Assembly (NCBI GenBank): GCA_900764215.1
Contig: CAAFNI010000213.1
Location: 1-5,877 of the forward strand
Direction of reading: 5' to 3'
Length of the DNA: 5,877 nt
Origin: an uncultured Sutterella sp.
Lineage (GTDB): Bacteria > Pseudomonadota > Gammaproteobacteria > Burkholderiales > Burkholderiaceae_F
Shown piece by piece: positions 1 to 5,722 of this stretch (positions within the stretch are counted from its first letter, which is position 1; each line of letters opens with the position of its first letter). The notes beneath the pieces were generated by a model that was given only the letters and a program-made list of their open reading frames with translations, did not search any database and was not told the origin of the DNA. The translations under genes were made by a program, and so were the position numbers.

Positions 1-90
1 ATAGCCCATATACGTATTAGAATCTGGGAATTTCTAATTCTGACGAATAAGTCGACTCCGAAATCCCTTTCGATCAAGAGGATGGAATGA
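1..90 (+). CDS. Possible 3' end of an unidentified upstream gene
   Basis: Frame 1 is open from the window edge to a TGA at 88-90, giving 29 residues that end in KSLSIKRME. The other two plus frames contain stops here. A strong hairpin begins 7 bases after the stop, which is what the end of a gene would look like. I recognise no family in so short a piece. One minus-strand frame is also open across this stretch, so the open frame may be chance. Sequence to the left of the window would settle it. Confidence 0.25.
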   Translation: MAHIRIRIWEFLILTNKSTPKSLSIKRME

Positions 91-96
91 CCCAAA

Positions 97-126
97 GCGG
101 GAGGCATCCTGACGGAAGCCTCCCGC
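97..126 (+). terminator. Hairpin, probable intrinsic terminator
   Basis: Perfect 9-bp arms GCGGGAGGC (97-105) and GCCTCCCGC (118-126) enclose a further 3-bp TCC/GGA pairing with a TGAC loop, separated by an A-A mismatch. The sequence after the hairpin on the plus strand (GTTGTCT) is only weakly T-rich, and on the minus strand it is TTTGGG. It may therefore be a weak, bidirectional or Rho-assisted terminator. It separates whatever lies upstream from the ATPase operon. Confidence 0.5.
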
Positions 127-160
127 GTTGTCTCATGACATCCACAGTCATTGTAAGGTC

Positions 161-189
161 TTGACTTGTTGCGCTCAGCCTGCCAAAAT
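161..189 (+). promoter_or_regulatory. Candidate sigma-70 promoter of the ATPase operon
   Basis: A -35 box TTGACT (161-166) lies 17 bases from a -10 box CAAAAT (184-189). The TGC just before the -10 box (181-183) makes it an extended -10. Transcription would start near 196 and leave a leader of about 70 bases before the ATG at 264. The -35 box and spacing are good, but the -10 box is only fair. No better pair was seen between the hairpin and the gene. Confidence 0.5.
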
Positions 190-197
190 CGTACGAT
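188..197. promoter_or_regulatory. 10-bp palindrome over the promoter start site
   Basis: ATCGTACGAT is a perfect palindrome covering the end of the proposed -10 box and the expected transcription start. A repressor bound here would block the promoter. The heptamer AAAATCG also occurs twice, at 185-191 and 205-211, exactly 20 bases or about two helical turns apart. An operator is an inference: no regulator gene is visible in the window and short palindromes arise by chance. Confidence 0.3.
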
Positions 198-253
198 GAA
201 CGTTAAAATCGGCAGAAAAACTGCAGATTCGTAGGTTTGATCGTTTTTTTGTC

Positions 254-263
254 AGGTGAAGGA
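254..263 (+). promoter_or_regulatory. Ribosome binding site that fixes the ATPase start
   Basis: The purine-rich AGGTGAAGGA directly precedes the ATG at 264. The frame also opens with a TTG at 237, but that codon has no Shine-Dalgarno sequence at a usable distance. The conserved part of the protein begins just after the ATG. The start at 264 is therefore preferred. Confidence 0.65.
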
Positions 264-1661
264 ATGGCTCTAACCCGTATTACACGCATCAAATTGGAGC
301 GCTTCAAGAACGTAACGCAAGGTGAAGTGTTACTACATAATCCCCGCCGTCCAGACGGAGGCAGTTTTTTAGCCCTGTATGGTCAGAATGGTTCAGGCAA
401 AACCGCGATGATTGATGCCTTGGATTTACTAAAGGTTATCATGAGCGGAGGAGCTGTTTCGGATCGATATGTTGATTTGATTGAGGTTGGTAGTTCAGGC
501 TCAAAGTTGGAATTCGAATTTTTGATCAAAACACAAAATACTACTTTGAATGTGTTTTTTGATTTTGAATTATTAAAACGAGATGGAGACTTGGGTTGCG
601 GGATTGAAATTGGACGAGAAACACTTTCTGTTTCAGAAAACAATAACGGTGTGCGCCAAAGAAAAACGAAGGTTATAGATACAAATAGTGATGAGCTAGC
701 ATTTATACCAGAAGTTCGACTAAAAGGGCTTGTGGGCTCTAGAATAAGACAGTCTGGGAGAAAGGACGCTCTCTCCCTTTTTGTTAAGAGACAAAATGAA
801 CATGAACATGGGCGGTCGTTTATATTCTCTAATTCTTTTGGTGCGTTTATCGCAGAAAGGCTAAAGGTTGGGGAGTTGGACGATGAATGGAAGAGAATAA
901 AAGAAATTATTGATGGACTTGTTTTTTTTGCTAGACAAAATTTGTTTGTTATCAGCTCTCGTGAAAGTAGTCTGATCGCCTTGGATGCATTGATACTCTC
1001 GTGCAATCTTCAACGAGATGGCCATTCGGTACATGGAAAATTTGCCGTAAAGCTGACATCTTCTGAAATTCCAGAAGCGTTGTTGCCAATTTTGCAACGG
1101 CTAATAGGGTGTTCGAATATTGTTCTATCCAAATTAATTCCTGGTCTAACTATCGGCGTTCGAGAAATTGGTCGATCAATAATGCAGAATGGCGAACAAG
1201 CCGTTACTGTTCAATTGATGTCTGAACGGAATGGTAAAGTCTTTGGTCTTCAATATGAGTCTGATGGAATTAAAAAGCTTTTTTCTATTCTGCATCTTTT
1301 GATTGCGGTTTATAATGATTCGTCTGTCACTGTTGCTATAGATGAAATTGATGCGGGAATATTTGAATATTTATTAGGTGAGTTGTTGCAACTCTTGACG
1401 GAAAAGGGAAAGGGGCAGTTGATTTTTACATGCCATAATCTGAGACCACTAGAAATGATTGATCATGGGTATATTGTGTTTACGACAACTAACCCAAGCG
1501 ATCGGTATTCGCGTATTAGTAATGTTAAAAATACAAACAATCTAAGAGATGTATATTACCGTGAAGTTAGCTTAGGAGATGGAAAGTTTTATAATCACAC
1601 TAGTGCTATCGATATCGGTTATTCATTTAGAAAGGCTTGGGGGTACGCCCATGAGCCATAG
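264..1661 (+). CDS. ABC/SMC-like AAA ATPase (AAA_15/AAA_21 type), probable defence ATPase
   Basis: This 465-residue ATPase is probably the sensor or motor subunit of a two-gene complex with the protein encoded next. Its N-terminus (ITRIKLERFKNV) is the first strand of an ABC/SMC-type head. A Walker A motif GQNGSGKT follows at residues 40-47. A signature-like ESDGIKKL lies at 332-339, a Walker B VAIDEID with its catalytic acidic pair at 357-363, and a switch region FTCHN at 388-392. This order and spacing match the overcoming-lysogenization-defect and AAA_15 ATPases found in AriA, RloA and AbiLi. The long middle part (about residues 65-320) would hold the coiled-coil or dimer insert and has no motif I can name. 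No nuclease domain is fused to it, unlike GajA or OLD proteins, so any effector must be separate. The start is the ATG at 264 rather than the TTG at 237, because of the ribosome binding site. The gene overlaps the next by 11 bases and is AT-rich compared with the flanking chromosome. The ATPase fold is certain; the defence role is inferred. Confidence 0.88.
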   Translation: MALTRITRIKLERFKNVTQGEVLLHNPRRPDGGSFLALYGQNGSGKTAMIDALDLLKVIMSGGAVSDRYVDLIEVGSSGSKLEFEFLIKTQNTTLNVFFDFELLKRDGDLGCGIEIGRETLSVSENNNGVRQRKTKVIDTNSDELAFIPEVRLKGLVGSRIRQSGRKDALSLFVKRQNEHEHGRSFIFSNSFGAFIAERLKVGELDDEWKRIKEIIDGLVFFARQNLFVISSRESSLIALDALILSCNLQRDGHSVHGKFAVKLTSSEIPEALLPILQRLIGCSNIVLSKLIPGLTIGVREIGRSIMQNGEQAVTVQLMSERNGKVFGLQYESDGIKKLFSILHLLIAVYNDSSVTVAIDEIDAGIFEYLLGELLQLLTEKGKGQLIFTCHNLRPLEMIDHGYIVFTTTNPSDRYSRISNVKNTNNLRDVYYREVSLGDGKFYNHTSAIDIGYSFRKAWGYAHEP

Positions 1662-2373
1662 AAAAATAATTCTTTTTATCGTGGAAGGTTCTACTGACGA
1701 AGAGGCGTTATCGTACTGCACTAGCAGGTTTTTCCACAGCGTTAAAAACGAAGTAGTCTTTGAAGTGGTGCGAGGAGATTTGACCTCCAAAAAAGGCGTA
1801 TCTCCTAAGAATGTTACAGAAACGGTAGTCTCTCTTGTTAAAGGTGTTTTAAGTCAAAAGAGGTGGATGCCGAAAGATTTGCGCGCTATCTACCAGATCA
1901 CTGATACAGATGGAGTTTTTGTGTCAGATACCATGGTTGTTGAGGATCTTGAGGCTCAGGATATCATCTATACAGAAGATCACATAAGGTATAAAAACCG
2001 AGAGGTAGTCCTTTCTAGAAACCAAAGAAAAGCGTCAAATCTGAGGATTTTATACAAAAAAAGGAAGATTACTTTAAACAAGGTGGAAATACCGTACAGA
2101 ATTTTATATATGTCTTCATGCTTGGAACATGTGACAGCAAACAAATTAAATTGTAGTATAGAAGAAAAGGTGGAGTTGGCTGAAAGCTTTTTGGAGAAGT
2201 TTGATGAAGATGTGCCTGGATTTGTAAATTTTTTCAGAAATTCGGATTTTTCAGTTAAGCTAGACTATTCAGACAGTTGGGATTTTATTCAGAAAGATTG
2301 CAATTCTTTGAAAAGGCATACGAATTTCGGTATGCTATTTGAAGATTGTATCGATAGTGGGGAATTTAAATAA
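1651..2373 (+). CDS. TOPRIM-like protein, probable effector partner of the ATPase
   Basis: A 240-residue soluble protein with no signal peptide or membrane segment. It opens with a hydrophobic strand and acidic motif, ILFIVEGSTDE (residues 7-17), and carries a second acidic motif, ITDTDG (83-88). An E in EGxxDE followed by a DxD is the metal-binding pattern of TOPRIM folds. A later SSCLEHV (155-161) sits where RloB-type proteins have SNPxxE, and a basic KRHTNF lies near the C-terminus (221-226). In PARIS the equivalent AriB is a TOPRIM nuclease released by the AAA ATPase AriA. RloB and AbiLii pair with RloA and AbiLi in the same way. I cannot place this protein in any of those families by eye, and it is shorter than AriB. 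The ATG at 1651 was chosen because the conserved strand begins right after it. It overlaps the ATPase stop and has a poor ribosome binding site, so translation is probably coupled. Nuclease activity is inferred. Confidence 0.75.
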   Translation: MSHRKIILFIVEGSTDEEALSYCTSRFFHSVKNEVVFEVVRGDLTSKKGVSPKNVTETVVSLVKGVLSQKRWMPKDLRAIYQITDTDGVFVSDTMVVEDLEAQDIIYTEDHIRYKNREVVLSRNQRKASNLRILYKKRKITLNKVEIPYRILYMSSCLEHVTANKLNCSIEEKVELAESFLEKFDEDVPGFVNFFRNSDFSVKLDYSDSWDFIQKDCNSLKRHTNFGMLFEDCIDSGEFK

Positions 2374-2413
2374 ATTCAACTTTGCAATTCTGTGATCTAA
2401 AAAATATGCATAT

Positions 2414-2433
2414 AATGGAATATCAATTCCGTT
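2414..2433. terminator. Weak hairpin in the convergent intergenic gap
   Basis: AATGGAAT (2414-2421) and ATTCCGTT (2426-2433) pair over 8 bp, including one T-G wobble, around an ATCA loop. It lies in the 99-base gap where the TOPRIM-like gene and the ybaK-like gene converge. On the minus strand a run of six T (2399-2404) follows about ten bases later, after a separate ATATGCATAT palindrome. No T run follows on the plus strand. It could be a poor terminator for either gene, or just AT-rich background. Confidence 0.25.
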
Positions 2434-2472
2434 CAGCGAAAAGAATTGTATGAAAAAGTCAAGAAACTAGGC

Positions 2473-2976
2473 TTATATTTGTTTAGGAAAGATTTCTTGA
2501 TCTGTAGGTACGATTAACTTCGTCACGTCCACCCAGCCCAAGGCGCCGGAGGCCTGCTCGGTCTCTTCGGGCGTGAGTTCGATCGTGGTGCGGTCGTCGC
2601 CGCAGGCGAGGTGGACGGTCTCGTAGAGCTTGAGCGAAGCATCAAGCCAGACCTCCACGCCCTCGCGAATGCCGAACGGGCAAACGCCGCCGGGCGCATG
2701 CCCGACGAGGTCCTCCACGCGCGCGCCCGGAATCATCGAGGCCTTCACGCCGAAGCGGTCCTTGTACTTGCGGTTGTCGATTTTGACGTTGCCCGCAGCC
2801 ACAATGAGGACGGGTTTCTCGTTCTGAAGAAAGGAAAGCGTCTTGGCGATGCACTCGATGCCGACGCCCACGGTTGCGGCCGCTTCCTCCACGGTGGCGA
2901 TCGTTGTTTGACGAGTGATGATGCGGGCTCCAAGGCCCTTTTTGATCAGGTCGGCGCAGGCGGCGTCGTGCGACAT
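2473..2976 (-). CDS. YbaK/EbsC-family aminoacyl-tRNA deacylase with an altered C-terminus
   Basis: A 167-residue member of the YbaK/EbsC/ProX-like family. These cytoplasmic editing enzymes hydrolyse mischarged aminoacyl-tRNAs such as Cys-tRNA(Pro) or Ala-tRNA(Pro). Family marks are AKTLSF with the conserved lysine at residue 45, the IDNRKYKDRFG segment (66-76) and GHAPGGVCPFG (92-102). The substrate cannot be told from sequence alone. The start is the ATG at 2974-2976, which has AAGGAG five bases upstream; a TTG 36 bases earlier is in frame but lacks such a site. The normal family end (GWVDVTK) is followed by 14 extra residues, LIVPTDQEIFPKQI. Their codons are AT-rich (2 of 14 end in G or C), while the seven codons before them all end in G or C. 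The tail looks newly acquired from the adjacent insert. The gene faces the ATPase pair and is unlikely to belong to it. Confidence 0.88.
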   Translation of the reverse strand: MSHDAACADLIKKGLGARIITRQTTIATVEEAAATVGVGIECIAKTLSFLQNEKPVLIVAAGNVKIDNRKYKDRFGVKASMIPGARVEDLVGHAPGGVCPFGIREGVEVWLDASLKLYETVHLACGDDRTTIELTPEETEQASGALGWVDVTKLIVPTDQEIFPKQI

Positions 2977-2981
2977 GGGTG

Positions 2982-2987
2982 CTCCTT
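2982..2987 (-). promoter_or_regulatory. Ribosome binding site of the ybaK-like gene
   Basis: Read on the minus strand this is AAGGAG, a near-perfect Shine-Dalgarno sequence five bases before the ATG at 2974-2976. It decides between that ATG and the in-frame TTG at 3010-3012. Confidence 0.7.
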
Positions 2988-3011
2988 CGGGTGTGGTGAT
3001 GCGTTCGATCA

Positions 3012-3017
3012 ATCATA
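3012..3017 (-). promoter_or_regulatory. Possible -10 box for the ybaK-like gene
   Basis: On the minus strand this reads TATGAT, one base from the TATAAT consensus, and would give a leader of about 30 bases. The -35 region at the matching distance is GC-rich and does not resemble TTGACA, so the assignment is weak. A promoter is needed here because the terminator at 3109-3155 isolates the gene from the autotransporter upstream. Confidence 0.35.
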
Positions 3018-3041
3018 GGCCGTCCTGCGGTCGGGCGCCTC

Positions 3042-3053
3042 AGGCGTACGCCT
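3042..3053. promoter_or_regulatory. 12-bp palindrome upstream of the ybaK-like gene
   Basis: AGGCGTACGCCT is a perfect 12-bp palindrome lying just upstream of the possible -10 box. It could be a binding site for a dimeric regulator. The surrounding sequence is very GC-rich, which raises the chance of a random palindrome. Nothing else is visible in the 3018-3108 gap. Confidence 0.25.
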
Positions 3054-3108
3054 TAGCCGGGCGGAGATGGCACAGGCGACGAAGGGCGCCTTCACCGGCA
3101 AAACTCAG

Positions 3109-3155
3109 AAAAAAACAAAGGGCCGCCCCTGCGCACCTGCAGTCGGGCGGCCCTT
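3109..3155 (-). terminator. Intrinsic terminator of the autotransporter gene
   Basis: On the minus strand 11-bp perfect arms (3145-3155 with 3118-3128) form a GC-rich stem. An inner CTGC/GCAG pairing (3129-3132 with 3139-3142) extends it past a two-base bulge. The stem is followed by TTTGTTTTTTT (3119 down to 3109), a good T tract. It starts 36 bases after the autotransporter stop codon, in the right orientation for that gene. Confidence 0.88.
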
Positions 3156-3157
3156 CG
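3118..3157 (-). repeat. 40-bp direct repeat, copy 1
   Basis: This matches 5661-5700 at 38 of 40 positions in the same orientation. The two differences, at 3133 and 3136, both fall in the hairpin loop. It includes the terminator stem of the autotransporter gene. Identity that includes bulge and loop bases goes beyond what two independent terminators would share. Confidence 0.85.
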
Positions 3158-3191
3158 CTTTCTAGAACTCAGGTTCTGTCAGAGGCGTCGG

Positions 3192-5399
3192 TCAAAATAC
3201 ATACCGGGCGCCGATGTTGGCTCTCCAGTCGACATCGATGTCGCCGCCGGCCGAACGCTCGACGTCGACATAGACGTACGCGTTGCTGCCGACCTTGTAG
3301 TTGCCGCCGATCGCATACTCGAACCACGTGTCCTGTCCGTCAAGTTCGACCGTGCGGAACCCGTGATTGACGGAGAGCTTGCTGTCGCCCAGGAATTCGT
3401 GCACGAGACCGCCGCGAACGTAGATGTCGCCCCGGTCGTCGGGCAGCTTCCAGCCGAGGGCGGCGCCCGCACGGGTCATGAAGGAATGGGTCGAGTCGAT
3501 CTCAAAGAGCGCGGTCGTGCCCGTGAACGTTTCGTCCTCGATGTAGGTGTACGTGGCTTCGATGCTCGGTTCGACATAGAGGCTCTTCGCAAGATCAAAG
3601 CGCCAGCCGAATTCGCCCGAGAGCGAAAGCGCAAGCTGATCGAGGTCGGCGCTGTAGGCGGCGGTCGTGAGGTCGGTGCCAACCTCGGCCCCGCGGGCGA
3701 TGACGCCCGCGAACCGGCCGTCTTCGCCGAGCCACACGCCGTAGCCCGCAAGGCTGTAGGTGTCGGTGTCCGCCGTCGAGGCCGCACCGTCCACGTCGCC
3801 CTGCGTGTAGCTCACGGCAAAGCCGTAGCGGATGCCGTTGTCGCTCGGCATCGTATCGGCGCCGATCTGAATCTTGTTGAACTTGTGATCAAGCCCCTGG
3901 CCGCTCAGCTTGCCGCCGTCATAGCGGGCCCAAACGCCGTTCCTGCCCTCAACGGCGCGAAGGTCGCCCATGCGCTTGCGCAGGTCGTTCATCTCAACGC
4001 GGGTGACGAAGCGCGGCATCATGCCGAGCATGTGCGTCACGTCAAGGCTCTTTTGGTTGACGTCCTCCACGACCGTGTTTTCGTCGAGCTGGCCGTCGAC
4101 GATTTTGCCCGTGACCTTGCCCACGGCTTCGCCTTCGGCGAGTTCAACGGTCGCATCGCCGAGTTGTTCGACGGTGGATCCGTTGCCGATCTTGATGTGG
4201 TTTTCGAGGAATGCGTTGACGTCGCCGCCCACCGCGTCGTTCGTCACGCCGTCGGCCGTGGCGCGGCGGGCAACGTCGTCGCCGAGGGTGAGGGTATTGA
4301 CGGTCATGATCCCGTTTTCTTCAACGCCGAGCGTGACGCTGCCCTTGGAGAGGTTGACGGTCTCAACCTTGGAATTTACGAGCGTGAGGTCGGTGACGGC
4401 GTCGTGTTCCTCGCTGTCCAAGGCCAGGCCGTCTTCACCCGTAAAGATCCAGCCCTTGTCATTCGTGAATTTTGTAAAGCCGCGACCGTTCTCGATCGCC
4501 TTCACGGTCGAATTCGTAATGACGAGAGTGGACTTTTCCACCTTCGCTTCCATCGTGCCATTAGTATCAGCGTACCTCACCATGCCGCCGGTAAAGACGG
4601 TGTCGTTCACGGTGGAGTCGTGAATGGCGAGATTGGCCTGCGTGACGTTCGACACGGCATTGATGCCGATGGCTACGCCGCCCGCGACGACGGGCTTGTT
4701 GAGCGTGGAATTGATGATGGTCGTATTGGCCGTGCCGACATGGGTTTTCAACGTCCCGGATTCGGTATTGGCGTAATACTGGTTGGCAAGACTTCCGCCG
4801 ATGACCAGAGAGTTGACGGTGGCGTCGCGAATCACAGTGTCGGTTGATTTCAGGTGGACGTCGGTTGAGTTGTTTTTATGGGTGGAATCGCTCGGGTTGT
4901 TCTTGAAATGGTCGCCACCGACAATCAGGCTTTCCAAGGTGTCGATCTTTCCAGTCGCATTTGTCCAGTCGCCCGCGTTGCCGAACGAGCCGCCGTTGAT
5001 CGTCAGCCTGGCGGTGCGGGTGGTGTCAGCAGCGCTGACGACACTGTGGGCGTCGCTGCCCGCCGTGCCGCCTACGACATGCCTGGCCGTCACGGTGTTG
5101 TCCTTGGTGCTGTTGATGGTGACTGTGGTGGATTCAAACCCGATCTTCAGTTCTTCGGTCGTTTTTGATAGGTAGCTGCCCCCGACGACCATATCCCAAT
5201 TCCCGGTGTTCACGGTCACGGATCCGGTCTTGAAGACGGCGGACGTGGTGCTCCCGCCGAGAACGCGTCCTTTGTCGAGGTACTTGTCGGCCTGAGAGTT
5301 GACAATTAGGGCCTGGCCTTCCCCATTGAGATATTCAGCGGAATGCGCGGTCGAAGTCAGAGCAAGAAGAATGGCCGAGGCCAAAAGTGTTTTGTTCAT
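3192..5399 (-). CDS. Autotransporter (type Va) with beta-helical passenger and C-terminal barrel
   Basis: A complete 735-residue outer-membrane protein. Residues 1-20 form a Sec signal peptide: the basic NK pair, a hydrophobic LLASAILLAL core and a cleavage region near AHS-AE. The passenger runs from about 22 to 455. It is rich in T, N, S, V and G and is built of irregular units with a hydrophobic strand ending in GG, for example VVGGS, VVGGT, IVGGD and VIGGS, as expected of a right-handed beta-helix. A short helix, TRVEMNDLRKRMGDLR (466-481), fits the pore-plugging linker. The barrel follows from GVWARYDGGKLSG (488-500) to a terminal YVF, the aromatic end recognised by the BAM complex. No cysteine is present, common in proteins crossing the periplasm unfolded. 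I see no serine protease, lipase or RGD motif, so the passenger's job (adhesion, aggregation or other) is unknown. The ATG at 5397-5399 has AGG eight bases upstream. The gene is monocistronic, with its own terminator downstream. Confidence 0.92.
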   Translation of the reverse strand: MNKTLLASAILLALTSTAHSAEYLNGEGQALIVNSQADKYLDKGRVLGGSTTSAVFKTGSVTVNTGNWDMVVGGSYLSKTTEELKIGFESTTVTINSTKDNTVTARHVVGGTAGSDAHSVVSAADTTRTARLTINGGSFGNAGDWTNATGKIDTLESLIVGGDHFKNNPSDSTHKNNSTDVHLKSTDTVIRDATVNSLVIGGSLANQYYANTESGTLKTHVGTANTTIINSTLNKPVVAGGVAIGINAVSNVTQANLAIHDSTVNDTVFTGGMVRYADTNGTMEAKVEKSTLVITNSTVKAIENGRGFTKFTNDKGWIFTGEDGLALDSEEHDAVTDLTLVNSKVETVNLSKGSVTLGVEENGIMTVNTLTLGDDVARRATADGVTNDAVGGDVNAFLENHIKIGNGSTVEQLGDATVELAEGEAVGKVTGKIVDGQLDENTVVEDVNQKSLDVTHMLGMMPRFVTRVEMNDLRKRMGDLRAVEGRNGVWARYDGGKLSGQGLDHKFNKIQIGADTMPSDNGIRYGFAVSYTQGDVDGAASTADTDTYSLAGYGVWLGEDGRFAGVIARGAEVGTDLTTAAYSADLDQLALSLSGEFGWRFDLAKSLYVEPSIEATYTYIEDETFTGTTALFEIDSTHSFMTRAGAALGWKLPDDRGDIYVRGGLVHEFLGDSKLSVNHGFRTVELDGQDTWFEYAIGGNYKVGSNAYVYVDVERSAGGDIDVDWRANIGARYVF

Positions 5400-5660
5400 G
5401 GCGGATACCTGTTCGAGTCATGGTGGGATTTGATGTTCATGATCGACGCCCGCAAGGGAGAGGATCAAGAGCTCTGTGCGACGGCCGCCTGATTGGGCAC
5501 GGACAACCGCCGCTTCCGGCATCCTAGAAAAATATCGACGGGGGGTAGGGATAATACTTATATATCGTGCAAAGGCTTGATTTTAAGGGATTTTCGAGAG
5601 AGCCGTGTGTTTGGGAGACAACAGATGCCCTTCGCTCGACTCTGTCGGCCTCGCATGAAG
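5400..5660. other. Gene-free region upstream of the autotransporter
   Basis: No credible coding sequence is seen on either strand between the autotransporter start and the terminator-like repeat at 5661. Short open frames here have no ribosome binding site and overlap the transporter end. The stretch is mostly GC-rich, with an AT-rich island at about 5551-5590 next to a run of G at 5540-5545. It presumably holds the autotransporter promoter and a long leader. Confidence 0.6.
5557..5586 (-). promoter_or_regulatory. Weak candidate promoter for the autotransporter
   Basis: On the minus strand a TTAAAA (5586 down to 5581) lies 18 bases from TATAAG (5562 down to 5557), with overlapping alternatives TATATA and TATTAT just beside it. 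This is the only AT-rich island upstream of the gene. The -35 match is poor, and a start here would leave a leader of roughly 150 bases. The boxes are tentative. Confidence 0.3.
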
Positions 5661-5698
5661 AAGGGCCGCCCCTGCTCAACTGCAGTCGGGCGGCCCTT
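5661..5698 (-). terminator. Probable terminator of the amtB-like gene
   Basis: Perfect 11-bp GC-rich arms (5661-5671 and 5688-5698) with an inner CTGC/GCAG pairing. It begins 24 bases after the transporter stop codon. The tract that follows on the minus strand (CTTCATG) is short of T, unlike the sister copy at 3109-3155, so termination may be less efficient here. Confidence 0.7.
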
Positions 5699-5700
5699 CG
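5661..5700 (-). repeat. 40-bp direct repeat, copy 2
   Basis: Same orientation and 38 of 40 bases identical to 3118-3157. With that copy it brackets the whole autotransporter gene. The match stops at the edge of the T tract: copy 1 continues into a run of T on the minus strand and this copy does not. Confidence 0.85.
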
Positions 5701-5722
5701 GTCCTCTTGCTTTTCGGGATCG

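Larger units (their letters stand above)
129..2517. other. AT-rich insert carrying the ATPase/TOPRIM-like pair
   Basis: The two plus-strand genes and their surroundings are clearly AT-rich (32% G+C at 2041-2100). The sequence directly to the right is about 70% G+C (2521-2580). The right edge is sharp, at 2517/2518 inside the ybaK-like gene. The left edge is uncertain: I placed it just after the hairpin at 97-126, but it could lie outside the window. I see no integrase, transposase, tRNA gene or convincing terminal repeat, so the mode of entry is unknown. Acquisition by horizontal transfer is inferred from composition and gene content. Confidence 0.5.

Noticed and set aside
383..1006. Minus-strand 207-codon frame opposite the ATPase
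   Set aside because: It overlaps the Walker A region of a clear ATPase and translates to a serine- and lysine-rich sequence with no domain.
2362..2377. Near-palindrome GAATTTA-AA-TAAATTC across the stop of the TOPRIM-like gene
   Set aside because: Pure A/T-rich pairing with a 2-base loop is not a stable hairpin, and no T tract follows. It fits background in AT-rich sequence.
191..2518. Short similarities between the two ends of the insert: GTACGAT-AAC at 191-201 and 2508-2518 (10 of 11), and GAT--GTAGGT--GAT at 226-241 and 2499-2514 (12 of 16), as possible attachment sites
   Set aside because: A rough estimate for comparing about 260 by 80 positions predicts matches this good by chance (about 0.2 and 0.7 expected). 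The two similarities also use different, incompatible offsets.
2611..3018. Several plus- and minus-strand open frames overlapping the ybaK-like gene
   Set aside because: All are in other frames of a recognisable YbaK/EbsC gene, and their compositions (R- or A-rich) are typical of GC-driven shadow frames.
3363..4847. A 494-codon open frame on the plus strand, opposite the autotransporter
   Set aside because: It is antisense to a well-supported gene with signal peptide and barrel. High G+C and strong third-position bias readily open such frames, and its A/V/R/G/H-rich translation matches no family.
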